This document shows, piece after piece, positions 17,039-26,269 of a stretch of DNA of 64,000 bases; position 1 is the first letter of the stretch; the number at the start of each line of letters is the position of its first letter. Both the position numbers and the translations under genes were made by a program. The notes beneath the pieces are model-generated. The model ran no database searches and was not told the DNA's origin. It was given only the letters and a program-made list of their open reading frames with translations. Source of the DNA: Pontivivens nitratireducens (GTDB lineage: Bacteria; Pseudomonadota; Alphaproteobacteria; Rhodobacterales; Rhodobacteraceae); contig NZ_JACJUQ010000001.1 of NCBI RefSeq assembly GCF_014235845.1, positions 310,001-374,000 of the forward strand, in the 5' to 3' direction.

Positions 17039-18148
17039 TCAGGCGATGCGGGCTTCGGTTTTCGGATCGAAGGCAACGGCCTTTTCCATGTTGATCGCGA
17101 AGGGGAACCGGTCGCCCGCCTTGACCTGAACGTCGGCGCGGAACCGTGCGGTGATGTCCTTGCCGCCCATATTGGTCGCGACAAAGGTGTCGGATCCGGC
17201 CGGTTCGGTCAGCTCCACCGGTGCCTCGACGATATGGATCGCGCTGGAATTCCGGTCGGCGCCGTCACGATCCGTGATGGCCTCGGGGCGGATACCCAGA
17301 ACGATCTCCCGACCTTCATGAGCGGCCATCGTGCCGGATACGAACGGAAGCCGTGCCTGCGTGCCATCGCTCAGCCGGACCTCGGCGGCGATCGTACCGT
17401 CATGGTTGGTCACTCGCGCCGGGAACAGGTTCATGGAGGGCGACCCCATGAAACCGGCCACGAACATGTTGGCCGGATTGTCGTAAACCTCCTTCGGCGT
17501 GCCGAGCTGCTGTACATAGCCGCCATACATCACCGCGATGCGGGTCGAGAGGGTCAGCGCCTCGATCTGATCGTGCGTGACGTAGACGATGGTGGTGCCC
17601 AGCTTCTGATGCAGCTTCTTGATCTCGGTCCGCATGTCCACGCGCAGTTTCGCGTCCAGGTTCGACAGCGGTTCGTCGAACAGGAACACGTCCGGGTCGC
17701 GGGTCAGGGCACGGCCCATCGCCACACGCTGCCGCTGACCGCCCGAAAGCTGGCCCGGCTTGCGGTCGAGCAAGGGCTGGATTTGCAGCAGCTCCGCCAC
17801 CTCGTCGATCTTGCGCTCACGCTCGGGCTTGGCGATGCCGTGCATTTCCATGCCGAAGCTGATGTTGCCGCGCACGGTCATGTTGGGGTAGAGAGCGTAG
17901 CTCTGAAACACCATCGCGATGTTGCGCTCTGCCGGTTTGACGCCGATCATGCTGCGCCCCTTGATCGCGATATCGCCCGAGGTGACGTCCTCCAGCCCGG
18001 CGATCATGTTGAGCAACGTGGATTTGCCACAGCCGGACGGCCCGACCAGAACCAGAAACTCACCCTCCTCGACCGAAATGTCGGTCTCGTACAGAACCTT
18101 GACCGCGCCGTAGGATTTGGTCGCGTTTTTGATGTCGAGAAAACCCAT
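17039..18148 (-). CDS. sugar ABC transporter ATP-binding protein (UgpC/MsmK type)
   Basis: A 369-residue ATPase of a carbohydrate importer. The nucleotide-binding domain shows GPSGCGKST (Walker A), LSGGQRQRVAMGRAL (signature), VFLFDEPLSNLDAKLR (Walker B and D-loop) and VTHDQIEA (switch). A C-terminal TOBE/MalK-like regulatory domain of about 130 residues follows. It is the last gene of the minus-strand operon, 4 bases after the second permease. ATPases of this class often serve several importers, so its partner set may be wider than the operon. Confidence 0.93.
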   Translation of the reverse strand: MGFLDIKNATKSYGAVKVLYETDISVEEGEFLVLVGPSGCGKSTLLNMIAGLEDVTSGDIAIKGRSMIGVKPAERNIAMVFQSYALYPNMTVRGNISFGMEMHGIAKPERERKIDEVAELLQIQPLLDRKPGQLSGGQRQRVAMGRALTRDPDVFLFDEPLSNLDAKLRVDMRTEIKKLHQKLGTTIVYVTHDQIEALTLSTRIAVMYGGYVQQLGTPKEVYDNPANMFVAGFMGSPSMNLFPARVTNHDGTIAAEVRLSDGTQARLPFVSGTMAAHEGREIVLGIRPEAITDRDGADRNSSAIHIVEAPVELTEPAGSDTFVATNMGGKDITARFRADVQVKAGDRFPFAINMEKAVAFDPKTEARIA

Positions 18149-18152
18149 TGGA

Positions 18153-19076
18153 TCAGCCTTTCACGGAGCCGGCCATCAGACCGCGGACGAAATAGCGACC
18201 CGCGACGATGTAGACGAGAAGAGTGGGCAGCGCGGCCATGATCGCGCCTGCAAAGTGAACGTTGTATTCCTTCACCCCGGTCGAGGATTGCACGAGGTTG
18301 TTCAGCGCGACGGTCATCGGCTGGCTGTCGAAATCCGAGAATGAGGCCCCGAACAGGAAGTCGTTCCAGATATTCGTGAACAGCCAGATGATGCAGACCA
18401 CTGCGATGGGGCCTGAGGATGGCAACAGAATTCGCCGGAAGATCGTGAAGAAGCCCGCCCCGTCGATCTGCGCCGCACGTACCAGTTCCGTGGGGAAGGC
18501 CGCGTAGTAATTGCGGAAATACAGGGTTGAGAACCCTATGCCGTAGACCAGATGCACGAAGATCAGGCCCGAAACCGATCCGGCCAGCCCCATCAGCCCC
18601 AGCATCCGCGCCATCGGGATCAGCACCATCTGGAACGGGATGAAGCACCCGAACAGCAGCAGGCCGAAGATGAGCGTCGATCCGCGAAAGCTCCACTTGG
18701 TCAGGACATACCCGTTCAGTGCGCCCAGGATCGTGGTGATCGCCACCGCAGGCACCACCATCATCAGCGAGTTGAGGAAATAGGGCCGCAGGCCCGTCGC
18801 CTCCACCCCGACCTGTGCCGTGGACCAGGCGCTGCCCCATGGCTCGATCGTCCAGTCCGAGGGCAGGGACATCATTCCGCCCGATGTAATCTCGGACAGG
18901 GGTTTCAGCGAATTCACCACCATCACGTAAAGCGGCAGCAGGTAGTAGATGCAGAACAGCGCCAGAATGATGTAAAGTACGACGCGCGGCAAATGGGTGC
19001 GCAGGGCGGATCGTCCCGGCGGGGCAGGGGTGCCGGTGGCAGGTGTGATTACCTCGGATGTCGGAGCGGTGGCCAT
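18153..19076 (-). CDS. sugar ABC transporter permease, MalG type
   Basis: A 307-residue inner-membrane permease with six transmembrane helices and the EAA loop, here ELVRAAQIDGAGFFTIFRRILLPSSGP, which docks on the ATPase. An N-terminal Pro/Thr-rich stretch of about 25 residues precedes helix 1. Start ATG 19076 overlaps the stop of the upstream permease (TGATG), so translation is coupled. The sequence style (LPLYVMVVNSLKPLSEI, IWNDFLFGASFSD) resembles glucose/mannose-type importers. Confidence 0.91.
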   Translation of the reverse strand: MATAPTSEVITPATGTPAPPGRSALRTHLPRVVLYIILALFCIYYLLPLYVMVVNSLKPLSEITSGGMMSLPSDWTIEPWGSAWSTAQVGVEATGLRPYFLNSLMMVVPAVAITTILGALNGYVLTKWSFRGSTLIFGLLLFGCFIPFQMVLIPMARMLGLMGLAGSVSGLIFVHLVYGIGFSTLYFRNYYAAFPTELVRAAQIDGAGFFTIFRRILLPSSGPIAVVCIIWLFTNIWNDFLFGASFSDFDSQPMTVALNNLVQSSTGVKEYNVHFAGAIMAALPTLLVYIVAGRYFVRGLMAGSVKG

Positions 19077-19978
19077 CACTTTTTCTCCCGCAGTTCGGAC
19101 CAGAGATAGGGCACGATGATCGCCGCTATGGTCATCAGCATGATGACGGCGGAGGACGCACCGATGCCCATCTGATTCCGTGTGAAGGTGTACGAATACA
19201 TGAACGTCGCGGGCACTTCGGTCGCCGTGCCGGGGCCACCATTGGTCAGCGCGATGACCAGATCGTAGGACTTGATTGCCATATGCGCGAGCACGACGAA
19301 GGCCGACATGAAGGCGGGGCGCAGTTGCGGGATCACGATCCGCCGGTACAGCGCGAAGGTTGAGGCGCCGTCGATCTGGGCGGCCTTGAGCATCTCACCG
19401 TCGATGCCGCGCAGGCCCGCCAGAAACATCGCCATGACGAATCCCGAGGTCTGCCAGACGGCGGCGATGACGATGGTATAGATCGCCATGTCGCTGTCCT
19501 TGATCCAGTCGAAGCGGAAGCTCTCCCACCCCCATCCCTGTACCACGGCCTCCAGCCCGATGCCGGGATCGAGAAACCATTTCCAGGCGATGCCGGTCAC
19601 GATGAAGGACAGCGCCATGGGGTAGAGGTAGACGGTGCGTATGAACCCCTCCGCCCGGATTTTCTGATCCAGCAGGATCGCCAGAAGCAGCCCCAGCAGA
19701 CAACAGATCGAAATGTACAACACGCCGAAGATTGCGAGGTTCGTGACGGCCGTATCCCATGCGCGTATCCGAAACAGGTTCGTGTAGTTCTGCCAGCCGA
19801 CCCAGCCAAAGGACGGCAGGATGCGACTGTCGGTGAACGACAGGTAAACTGTAAACGCAATGAAGCCGTAAACGAAGATCGCGACCAGAACGATCGATGG
19901 GCTGAGAACGAGTTTGGGCAAGGCATCGCGCAGCCAATCGACGGATCTGGACCTGCGCGGCGTATCGGCATGTGACAT
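19076..19978 (-). CDS. sugar ABC transporter permease, MalF type
   Basis: A 300-residue permease with about six transmembrane helices. The EAA loop reads EMLKAAQIDGASTFALYRRIVIPQLRPA. The block TVYLYPMALSFIVTGIAWKWFLDPGIG matches the GtsB-like glucose/mannose importer permeases. Start ATG 19978 follows AAGGAG at 7 bases, an excellent ribosome site; an upstream in-frame ATG at 20095 would add 39 arginine-rich residues and has no such site. It sits between the binding protein and the second permease. Confidence 0.92.
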   Translation of the reverse strand: MSHADTPRRSRSVDWLRDALPKLVLSPSIVLVAIFVYGFIAFTVYLSFTDSRILPSFGWVGWQNYTNLFRIRAWDTAVTNLAIFGVLYISICCLLGLLLAILLDQKIRAEGFIRTVYLYPMALSFIVTGIAWKWFLDPGIGLEAVVQGWGWESFRFDWIKDSDMAIYTIVIAAVWQTSGFVMAMFLAGLRGIDGEMLKAAQIDGASTFALYRRIVIPQLRPAFMSAFVVLAHMAIKSYDLVIALTNGGPGTATEVPATFMYSYTFTRNQMGIGASSAVIMLMTIAAIIVPYLWSELREKK

Positions 19979-20033
19979 ATCGAGGCTCCTTGATAGTCGC
20001 CGAGGGGCGGCGTACCGCCCCCCGTATCGCGGA

Positions 20034-21278
20034 TCACATGTTGATCTGAACCGCGGTGACCAGCTCTTCGACTGCTGTCTCGCTGTCGTACTCACCGTTG
20101 AAATGCGCCGTGATCACGTCATACATCGCGTTCTTAACGGATGCCGGATTGCCGTAGCCATGCGCGAAGGAGCCGAGCAGGTTGTCGCTTTGCCCCGCTG
20201 CAATGTACTCTTCATAGCCCTGCTGACCGCAGGCATCCAATTCGGACGCATCCAGATCGGTCCGCGCGGGAACCGAACCCTTCACCTTGTTGAAGGCGAT
20301 CTGGAACTCGGGGCTGAGGATCGCCTCGGCCAGGGCGGATTGCGCGTTGGAGACCTCATCACCCTGATTGAACAGCGCGAACTGGTCGGAGTTGTACATC
20401 ACCTGATCCTGCGTTCCGGGGAAGCGGAAGCAGAGGAAATCCTCACCCGGCACCTGACCGGCATTGAGGAACTCACCCTTCGCCCAGTCACCCATCAGCT
20501 GAAAGACAGCCTCGTCGTTGATGAGCATCGCGGTGGCAAGGTTCCAGTCACGGCCCGAGAAGTTGTCGTCCACGAAACCGCGCAGCGTGCCCATGCGGTC
20601 GAAGACCTCCTTCATGGTGTCCGACCCCAGGGCTTCCTCGTCCAGTTCAATGAACGCGGAGCGATAGAAATCGGGACCGCCGGTCGCCATCGCGACAGCT
20701 TCGAAGATCGTCGCGTCCTGCCACGCCTGCCCACCATGAGCCAGCGCGGTATAGCCCGCGTCCTTCGCGGTCTGAAGCGCGGCGACGAATTCGTCCCAGG
20801 TGGACGGTTGCGCGATGCCAAGCTCATCCAGAATGGACTTGTCCGCCCAGACCCAGTTCGTCGAATGCACGTTCACCGGAACCGCGACCCATTCCCCGTC
20901 ATAGACCGAGAATTGCTGAAGCGCGGCGGGAATCACATCGTTCCAGCCCTGCTCCTCCGCGATGCTGTTGAGGTTGGCCAGCGCGCCCTCCTTGGCCCAA
21001 TCCGTGATGTCGAAGCCGAGCATCTGGACGGCGGTCGGTGCGTTGCCCGAGGTAACCCGCGCGCGCAGCACAGTCATCGCCTGGGTTCCGCCGCCGCCCG
21101 CGACGGGCATGTCCTGCCAGCCGATGTCATCTTCGGCCAGCCCTTCCTTGAGCACGTTGAGCGCGGCCGCCTCGCCACCGGCGGTCCACCAGTGCAGAAC
21201 CTCGACATCCTCGGCCTGCGCGGTTCCCGCGATCGCCAAAGCCGCGACCGCTGTGAAAGTCTTTGTAAAACGACGCAT
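20034..21278 (-). CDS. sugar ABC transporter substrate-binding protein (glucose/mannose type)
   Basis: A 414-residue periplasmic binding protein with signal peptide [22 protein letters not shown]. The mature protein starts [22 protein letters not shown] and contains [38 protein letters not shown] and [13 protein letters not shown]. This run of blocks matches Pseudomonas GtsA-type glucose/mannose binding proteins, so an aldohexose is the likely ligand. The ligand itself cannot be proven from sequence. The gene lies between a decayed aldehyde dehydrogenase tail and the permeases. Confidence 0.9.
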   Translation of the reverse strand: MRRFTKTFTAVAALAIAGTAQAEDVEVLHWWTAGGEAAALNVLKEGLAEDDIGWQDMPVAGGGGTQAMTVLRARVTSGNAPTAVQMLGFDITDWAKEGALANLNSIAEEQGWNDVIPAALQQFSVYDGEWVAVPVNVHSTNWVWADKSILDELGIAQPSTWDEFVAALQTAKDAGYTALAHGGQAWQDATIFEAVAMATGGPDFYRSAFIELDEEALGSDTMKEVFDRMGTLRGFVDDNFSGRDWNLATAMLINDEAVFQLMGDWAKGEFLNAGQVPGEDFLCFRFPGTQDQVMYNSDQFALFNQGDEVSNAQSALAEAILSPEFQIAFNKVKGSVPARTDLDASELDACGQQGYEEYIAAGQSDNLLGSFAHGYGNPASVKNAMYDVITAHFNGEYDSETAVEELVTAVQINM

Positions 21279-21312
21279 GGTTTCCTCCCGTTTGCGTTAT
21301 TTGTGGCCAAAG

Positions 21313-21504
21313 TCAGCGTGGCCCCGCCTTCACCCAAGGTGCCAATGTGCGACGGATGCGCATCACCAGCGATTTCACCTCGAGGAATTCCTCGGATCCG
21401 ATACGACCGATTTCACGGCCTTGCCCGGAATGCCTATCGCCACCAAACGCGATTCCCGCGAAGCCGTCCATGCATTTGAGGCGGAATTGGGAGGATTTTG
21501 CCGC
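21313..21504 (-). pseudogene. aldehyde dehydrogenase C-terminal remnant
   Basis: Reading the minus strand in the same frame as the upstream oxidoreductase, the 63 codons after its TAG stop encode a relic ending in TGA. It contains IAFGGDRHSGQGREIGRIG followed by SEEFLEVKSLVMRI. Aldehyde dehydrogenases end with a similar block, such as PFGG-x-K-x-SG-x-GRE-x-G followed by EF-x-EVKS and a short tail. The rest of the gene (about 430 codons, with the catalytic Cys and Glu) is absent and there is no start codon of its own, so this is a deletion scar rather than a small gene. It lies inside the sugar transporter operon. Confidence 0.72.
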
Positions 21505-22512
21505 CTATTGCGGCACGCCTGAATAATCGACGGTCCGGGTCCGGCCCGTTTGCGCAGCCTCACGCACTGCCAGCGCCACCGCCAGCGATTTGACGCCGTC
21601 GATGCCATCGGCCGAGGGCGCGCCGTGCCCCAGCGTGGCCTCGGTGAATCTGTGCAGGGCGCGGTGATACATATTGTGCGTGTCGAACGCGATCTCATGT
21701 TCACCCTGCATATCAATCAAGGTGACCGACCCGCCGGGCTCTTGCCGCATGATATTCTGCGCGTAGATCGAGCCATCGGTTCCGTGGATCTCGATGCCGG
21801 TGCGGGCGAAACTGTGGGTGAAGCTCTCATGGCTTTGCACCATTGTCCCCGATGCCATGGTCCATACGGACATGACGCTGTCCTCGACGCCTTCTCCCAG
21901 ACCGGATGTCGTGGATTTCGCGATCACATCCACAGGGTCCTCGCCCAGCAGGAACCTGACCGTATCGACATTGTGCACGGTAATGTCCGGAATGACGCCA
22001 CCCCCGGCAAAGGCATCGTTTATCCGCCAGCCACGAAGCTGTTCCGGCAGGCTGACGGCATGATAGACGCGAACGCTCAACACCTTGCCGATGCGGCCCG
22101 TCGCGATCAGGTCGCGCATGGCTATATGGGCGCCGCCATTGCGCAGATGGTGGTTGGTGCCGAAAACAACGCGCCGCTTCGCGGCCTGCGTGACCATCTC
22201 GACAGCATCGGTGGTGGAGGTCGCCAGGGGCTTTTCACACAGGACATGCTTGCCCGCGGCGATTGCCTTCATTGCCTGCGGGTGGTGTTTCTCGTTCGTG
22301 GTCGAGATGTAGACAGCATCGCAATCAGATTGCGCAAGCAAGGTGTCGAGATCGGTAAAATGCTGGGGAATCCCGTGCGTGGCGGCGTAGGATTCCGCCC
22401 TTTGCGCGTCCGCGCTCAGCACGGATACGATCTGCGCGTCCGGCTGGCCTCTGATCGCGTCAATCATGTGGTTCGAAGCGATTCTGCTCGCTCCGATCAA
22501 AGCCCATTGCAT
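21505..22512 (-). CDS. Gfo/Idh/MocA-family oxidoreductase
   Basis: A 335-residue NAD(P)-dependent sugar or cyclitol dehydrogenase-like protein. The N-terminal Rossmann domain opens with WALIGASRIASNHMIDAI. The conserved EKPLATS block contains the catalytic-type Lys (CEKP), and the GFO_IDH_MocA C-terminal domain includes GGGVIPDITVHNVDTVRFLLGEDP. Start ATG 22512 has GAGG at 6 bases; a GTG at 22524 is less likely. It is probably the first gene of the sugar importer operon, so it may act on the imported compound. The stop codon is directly abutted by an in-frame aldehyde dehydrogenase remnant. Confidence 0.9.
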   Translation of the reverse strand: MQWALIGASRIASNHMIDAIRGQPDAQIVSVLSADAQRAESYAATHGIPQHFTDLDTLLAQSDCDAVYISTTNEKHHPQAMKAIAAGKHVLCEKPLATSTTDAVEMVTQAAKRRVVFGTNHHLRNGGAHIAMRDLIATGRIGKVLSVRVYHAVSLPEQLRGWRINDAFAGGGVIPDITVHNVDTVRFLLGEDPVDVIAKSTTSGLGEGVEDSVMSVWTMASGTMVQSHESFTHSFARTGIEIHGTDGSIYAQNIMRQEPGGSVTLIDMQGEHEIAFDTHNMYHRALHRFTEATLGHGAPSADGIDGVKSLAVALAVREAAQTGRTRTVDYSGVPQ

Positions 22513-22731
22513 ACCAGCCCTCACTTTTTGGGAACGCTGTTCAGATGCTAGTGAAGCGGTCGAAGTGGGGCAAGTTTCGATTGTATCGCCGTATGGCGTG
22601 CAAATCGGTCACAATGGAACTTCGCTCACCTTGTGGTTGTTTACCCATCATGCGAAGGCGAAACCTCTTCGTTCCATATGGAGTCATCATGCAGATCGTT
22701 CTACGCATATTCGCCGAAACGGGCGCATCCG

Positions 22732-23697
22732 ATGCATGATTCCGGCGCGACTCCGAACGGAACTGAAACGACGCCGCAAACCGGGCGCAGGAACATCTGC
22801 ATCGTCATGAATTCCGGGTCAGGCAAGAAGGACACCTCCCAGATACCCGACCGGATCGCGGCGGCATTTGGCCGGACGGATGTGTCGTACAGGCTCGACA
22901 TCGTGAAGTCGGGTACGGATATTGCCGATACGGCGCAGCGGGCCGTTGAGGAGGGGTTCTCGACGATTGTCGCGGCCGGTGGGGACGGCACGATTTGTGC
23001 TGTCGCATCGGTGGTGCGAAATTCCGGGCGCAAGATGGGGATCATACCGCTCGGCACATTCAATTACTTCGCACGATCGCTCGACATTCCGGTGGAGGTA
23101 GAAGACGCGGTTGATGTTATCGTCGGGGGCAGTGAGAGGCACGTTCCGATCGCGACCATCAACGATCGGGTCTTTCTCAACAATTCCAGTCTCGGGGCCT
23201 ACCCGGAGATTCTCAAGAACCGCGAGGAGATCTATGCGCGCTGGGGGCGCAGCCGCGTCGCGGCCTATTGGTCGGTCTTCAAGACGCTGGTCATGCTGCG
23301 CCGTCCCTTGAAATTGCAGATCGTCACGCAGGGCGAAACGCGGGATGTGACCACTCCGCTGGTTTTTGCTGTCAACAACGCGTTCCAACTGGAACAGATC
23401 GGACTGGCCGGGCGTGAGGAGGTGGCGCAGGGCAAGCTGGTCCTGTTCATCGCGCCGAATTCGGGGCGATTGGGAATGCTCCGTCACGCTCTGGCTTTGA
23501 TCGCGGGCAATGCCACACAGGATCGGAATTTCGAAATCATGGCCGCCGATCATATTCGGATCGAAACGCGGCGCGGCGCACGCATGGTCGCCTGCGACGG
23601 GGAGCGGACGCGGATGAAAAGCCCGTTCGAGTTGCAAGTGCACCCCCGCGAGCTGTCCGTGACGGTGCCGAATGCGCGCCGGGAGGGGGTACGGTGA
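22732..23697 (+). CDS. diacylglycerol kinase-family lipid kinase (YegS-like)
   Basis: A 321-residue protein with the DAGK catalytic domain. Blocks are CIVMNSGSGKKD (nucleotide loop), VAAGGDGTICAVAS (the GGDGT motif that defines the family) and IIPLGTFNYFARSLDIP, with a C-terminal lobe ending in the ACDGE pattern. Such enzymes phosphorylate diacylglycerol or related lipids with ATP. ATG 22732 (MHDSG) is chosen because residues further upstream look non-coding; the ribosome site is weak. The 219 bases to the divergent oxidoreductase hold both promoters but show no clear motif. The stop overlaps the next gene by 4 bases. Confidence 0.88.
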   Translation: MHDSGATPNGTETTPQTGRRNICIVMNSGSGKKDTSQIPDRIAAAFGRTDVSYRLDIVKSGTDIADTAQRAVEEGFSTIVAAGGDGTICAVASVVRNSGRKMGIIPLGTFNYFARSLDIPVEVEDAVDVIVGGSERHVPIATINDRVFLNNSSLGAYPEILKNREEIYARWGRSRVAAYWSVFKTLVMLRRPLKLQIVTQGETRDVTTPLVFAVNNAFQLEQIGLAGREEVAQGKLVLFIAPNSGRLGMLRHALALIAGNATQDRNFEIMAADHIRIETRRGARMVACDGERTRMKSPFELQVHPRELSVTVPNARREGVR

Positions 23698-24515
23698 GAA
23701 GGCTGGTTCACCTCTCGGATCTGCATTTCGGACGTGATCGTCCTGAATTGTTGGACCCTCTGATCGCGGCGATTAATGATCTTTCGCCCGATCTGGTGGC
23801 GATCTCAGGCGATCTGACCCAACGCGCACGCCCCGCGCAGTTCCAGGAGGCAAAGGATTTCATCGCGCGCCTGACGCCGCCGGTGATGGTCGTTCCGGGC
23901 AATCACGACGTGCCCCTTCACAATCTGTTCATGCGGCTGTTCATGCCGTGGCGCAATTACCGGAAGTGGATTTCGAAGGAACTTGAACCCTTCGTCGAGG
24001 ATGAGGAAATGATCGTCGTCGGGGTCAATACGGTCGATCCGTTGAGCTGGCAGCGCGGCTGGTTCTCCCGCCGTGCCATTGCGCGGGTCTGCGGGGCCTT
24101 TCAGGAAACACGGGGGAGGCGCGCGCGTCTGGTCGTGGCGCATCACCCGATGGAGCATTTGCCCGGTCAGAAGAAGAAGTTGATGCGCGGGGCCGAACGC
24201 GCCATCGACGAGCTGTCCGAATGCAACGCCGACATCATCCTGTCAGGTCATCTGCACACTTGGCGTGCCACCACCTTTGCGGAGCGGACGGGACGGAATG
24301 CGATTCTTCAGATACATGCGGGAACCGGGCTTTCGACGCGAGTGCGTGGGGAGCCGAACGATTTCAACCTGATCGGTATCGACGGCAACAAAGTCAGCGT
24401 GCACCGCTACGCGGTCGAGGGCGAGGACACGACCTTCGCACAGACGGAAATGCGTGAATTTGTTCTGCATCCCGGTGGCTGGACCGCCCAGCAGGGCTAT
24501 GAAACACCCGCCTGA
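23694..24515 (+). CDS. calcineurin-like metallophosphoesterase
   Basis: A 273-residue metal-dependent phosphoesterase. All five family motifs are visible: LSDLHFG (D-x-H), SGDLTQ (GD), VPGNHDVP (GNHD), VAHHP (H) and SGHLHTW (GHxH), expected to bind two metal ions. It starts at GTG 23694, inside the lipid kinase stop (GTGA), so the two are translationally coupled; a shared role in lipid or nucleotide turnover is inferred. It is like CpdA and other class III phosphodiesterases, but the substrate is unknown. Confidence 0.9.
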   Translation: MRRLVHLSDLHFGRDRPELLDPLIAAINDLSPDLVAISGDLTQRARPAQFQEAKDFIARLTPPVMVVPGNHDVPLHNLFMRLFMPWRNYRKWISKELEPFVEDEEMIVVGVNTVDPLSWQRGWFSRRAIARVCGAFQETRGRRARLVVAHHPMEHLPGQKKKLMRGAERAIDELSECNADIILSGHLHTWRATTFAERTGRNAILQIHAGTGLSTRVRGEPNDFNLIGIDGNKVSVHRYAVEGEDTTFAQTEMREFVLHPGGWTAQQGYETPA

Positions 24516-24549
24516 ACGCGACTTATGCAAAATACGGCAAGGCAAATGC

Positions 24550-24579
24550 AAAACGGCGGCCAGTTTCCTGACCGCCGTT
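24550..24579 (-). terminator. intrinsic terminator of the cold-shock gene
   Basis: Stem of about 12 bp with one mismatch (AACGGCGG-x-CAG paired with CTG-x-CCGCCGTT) and a TTTC-type loop, followed by TTTT on the minus strand, about 35 bases after the csp stop. It may also serve the convergent phosphoesterase gene. Confidence 0.75.
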
Positions 24580-24611
24580 CGTAATTTCAAATGTCGAAAA
24601 GCTGCGAGAGC

Positions 24612-24818
24612 TTACTCGACGGACAGCGAGCCTGCGCTCTGCTTGCCATCACGGCCGGTTTCCAGCTCGTAGGAGATCTTCTGGTTCTCGTCGAGGCCGG
24701 ACAGGCCTGCACGCTCAACAGCGGAGATGTGAACGAAAACGTCCTTGCCGCCGTCAGAAGGTTGAATGAAGCCGAAGCCTTTGGTGGAATTGAACCATTT
24801 CACGGTGCCGTTAGCCAT
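24612..24818 (-). CDS. cold-shock domain protein (CspA family)
   Basis: A 68-residue single cold-shock domain that binds single-stranded nucleic acid. RNP1 is KGFGFIQP and RNP2 is DVFVHISAV; the protein starts [10 protein letters not shown], as is standard. AGGAA lies 7 bases before ATG 24818; a longer reading frame upstream (to 24881) is not protein-like and is probably the 5' leader. The 228-base region up to the divergent-facing regulator gene could hold a long structured leader as in cspA genes, but I could not identify a cold-box. Confidence 0.93.
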   Translation of the reverse strand: MANGTVKWFNSTKGFGFIQPSDGGKDVFVHISAVERAGLSGLDENQKISYELETGRDGKQSAGSLSVE

Positions 24819-25046
24819 CCGAGTATTCCTCATAGTGTGGCCCGCACGACATGTGCGGGCAATAACGCAATGCAATCCCAAATCGAAGTACTGCGGCTGC
24901 TATGAGTCGAAGAATTCGGAGTAGATAACCTTACACCCAACCACCTAGGGCCGACGCATATGGAAAGCAAGCCTTATCGTGTGAACAATCCGTGTCACAG
25001 GCAATGTCATAGGGGCGCATGATTGCGTCTGCATGACATTCGTCCC

Positions 25047-26015
25047 TCAAACCACGGCTTGTGTCCCGCGTTCACGGTAGGGGGTCGTCGAAAAGTGTGC
25101 CCGATAGCATTTCGAGAAATGCGACGGCGACGTAAATCCGCAGGCAAGTGCCACATTGATGACCGTCATATCCGTTTGCATCAGCAGGTTCTTGGCCTTT
25201 TGCAGCCGCAATTCCATGTAATACCGCTTGGGGGAGCGGTTGAGGTAGCGGCGAAACAGTCTTTCCAGCTGGCGTGTGCTCATTCCGACATCCGCAGCCA
25301 ACAGGGAGGGGCTGACGGGTTCCTCGATATTTTCCTCCATCATGCGGATGACATTGGCAAGCTTGGGGTGACGCACGCCGATCCGGGTGGGGATCGACAG
25401 GCGCTGCTCATCGCGGTCACTGCGGATGGTGGTATAGATCATCTGATCCGCGACCCGGTTCGCCAGTTCCGGCCCGTGACGATCCGAAATCAGCTTGAGC
25501 ATCAGATCAGCGGAGGCCGATCCCCCCGCAGAGGTATAACGGTTGCCATCTATCGTGTAGATCGTGTGGCTCAGATCTATATCCGGAAAATCCTCCAGAA
25601 AGCTGTCGCGGTTGTCCCAGTGGATCGTGCAGCGCTTCCCCTCCAGCAGACCGGCGCGCGCCATGATATAGGTGGCGTTGCACAGGCCGCCGATGGCAAT
25701 CCCGCGCCGCGCCTCGCGCCGTATGTAGTGCAACAGGTTCCTGGTCGTGGCGTTCTTGACATGTGTGCCCGAGCAGATCAGCAACACCTCGTCGCGCCCG
25801 ATCTCCTCGAACCCCATATCGACCAGCGTGCGTTGCCCGTTCGAGCATTCGGCAAACTCACCGCCATCGGCGCTCAACCGCCAGCGATAAAGCTCCTGCC
25901 CCGTCGCCCAATTGGCCAGGCGCAGCGGTTCGACCGCGCAGGCATAGGACATTAGCGAATAATTCTCGGTCAGCAGAAAGACGAATGTCTGTGTCTTGCT
26001 CTCGAAGGGTGCCAT
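25047..26015 (-). CDS. GlxA-family AraC-type transcriptional regulator (GbdR-like)
   Basis: A 322-residue regulator: an N-terminal DJ-1/PfpI-like amidotransferase domain (FVFLLTENYSLMSYACAVEPLRLAN, then LICSGTHVKN and GIAIGGLCNATYIMARAGLL) followed by an AraC double helix-turn-helix (EPVSPSLLAADVGMSTRQLERLFRRYL; VINVALACGFTSPSHFSKCYR). This layout and the MSYACAVEPLR block match GbdR/CdhR-type activators of choline, betaine or carnitine catabolism; no such catabolic gene is in this window. The amidotransferase domain probably senses ligand. ATG 26015 has GGAGA 8 bases upstream. It is divergent from the DAHP synthase gene across about 254 bases. Confidence 0.88.
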   Translation of the reverse strand: MAPFESKTQTFVFLLTENYSLMSYACAVEPLRLANWATGQELYRWRLSADGGEFAECSNGQRTLVDMGFEEIGRDEVLLICSGTHVKNATTRNLLHYIRREARRGIAIGGLCNATYIMARAGLLEGKRCTIHWDNRDSFLEDFPDIDLSHTIYTIDGNRYTSAGGSASADLMLKLISDRHGPELANRVADQMIYTTIRSDRDEQRLSIPTRIGVRHPKLANVIRMMEENIEEPVSPSLLAADVGMSTRQLERLFRRYLNRSPKRYYMELRLQKAKNLLMQTDMTVINVALACGFTSPSHFSKCYRAHFSTTPYRERGTQAVV

Positions 26016-26269
26016 TCGCCTGTCTCCACTGAAACGTCGCCCCAGTTCGTCGCAATCAAGGGGAGGCGTCAAGCGTCTGAAAGCGACGTGCCGGCGTCGC
26101 ATCTGTGGTCATCGCGGCTCAGCTTCATAGCCTGCACCGGGCGAAGTCGAAGATTCGGGCCGATCCGGCGGGCAAATCCGGCCTCGGCGCATCTATCCGG
26201 GTGGTCAGCGCCCGAAATCCCATGCTACACAGACTCTCCAAAACCTATATCGTTACAGGAGTGACGCAA

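Noticed and set aside
19914-21479. A 521-codon plus frame over the sugar-binding protein
   Set aside because: Antisense shadow; the minus strand encodes a clear periplasmic binding protein.
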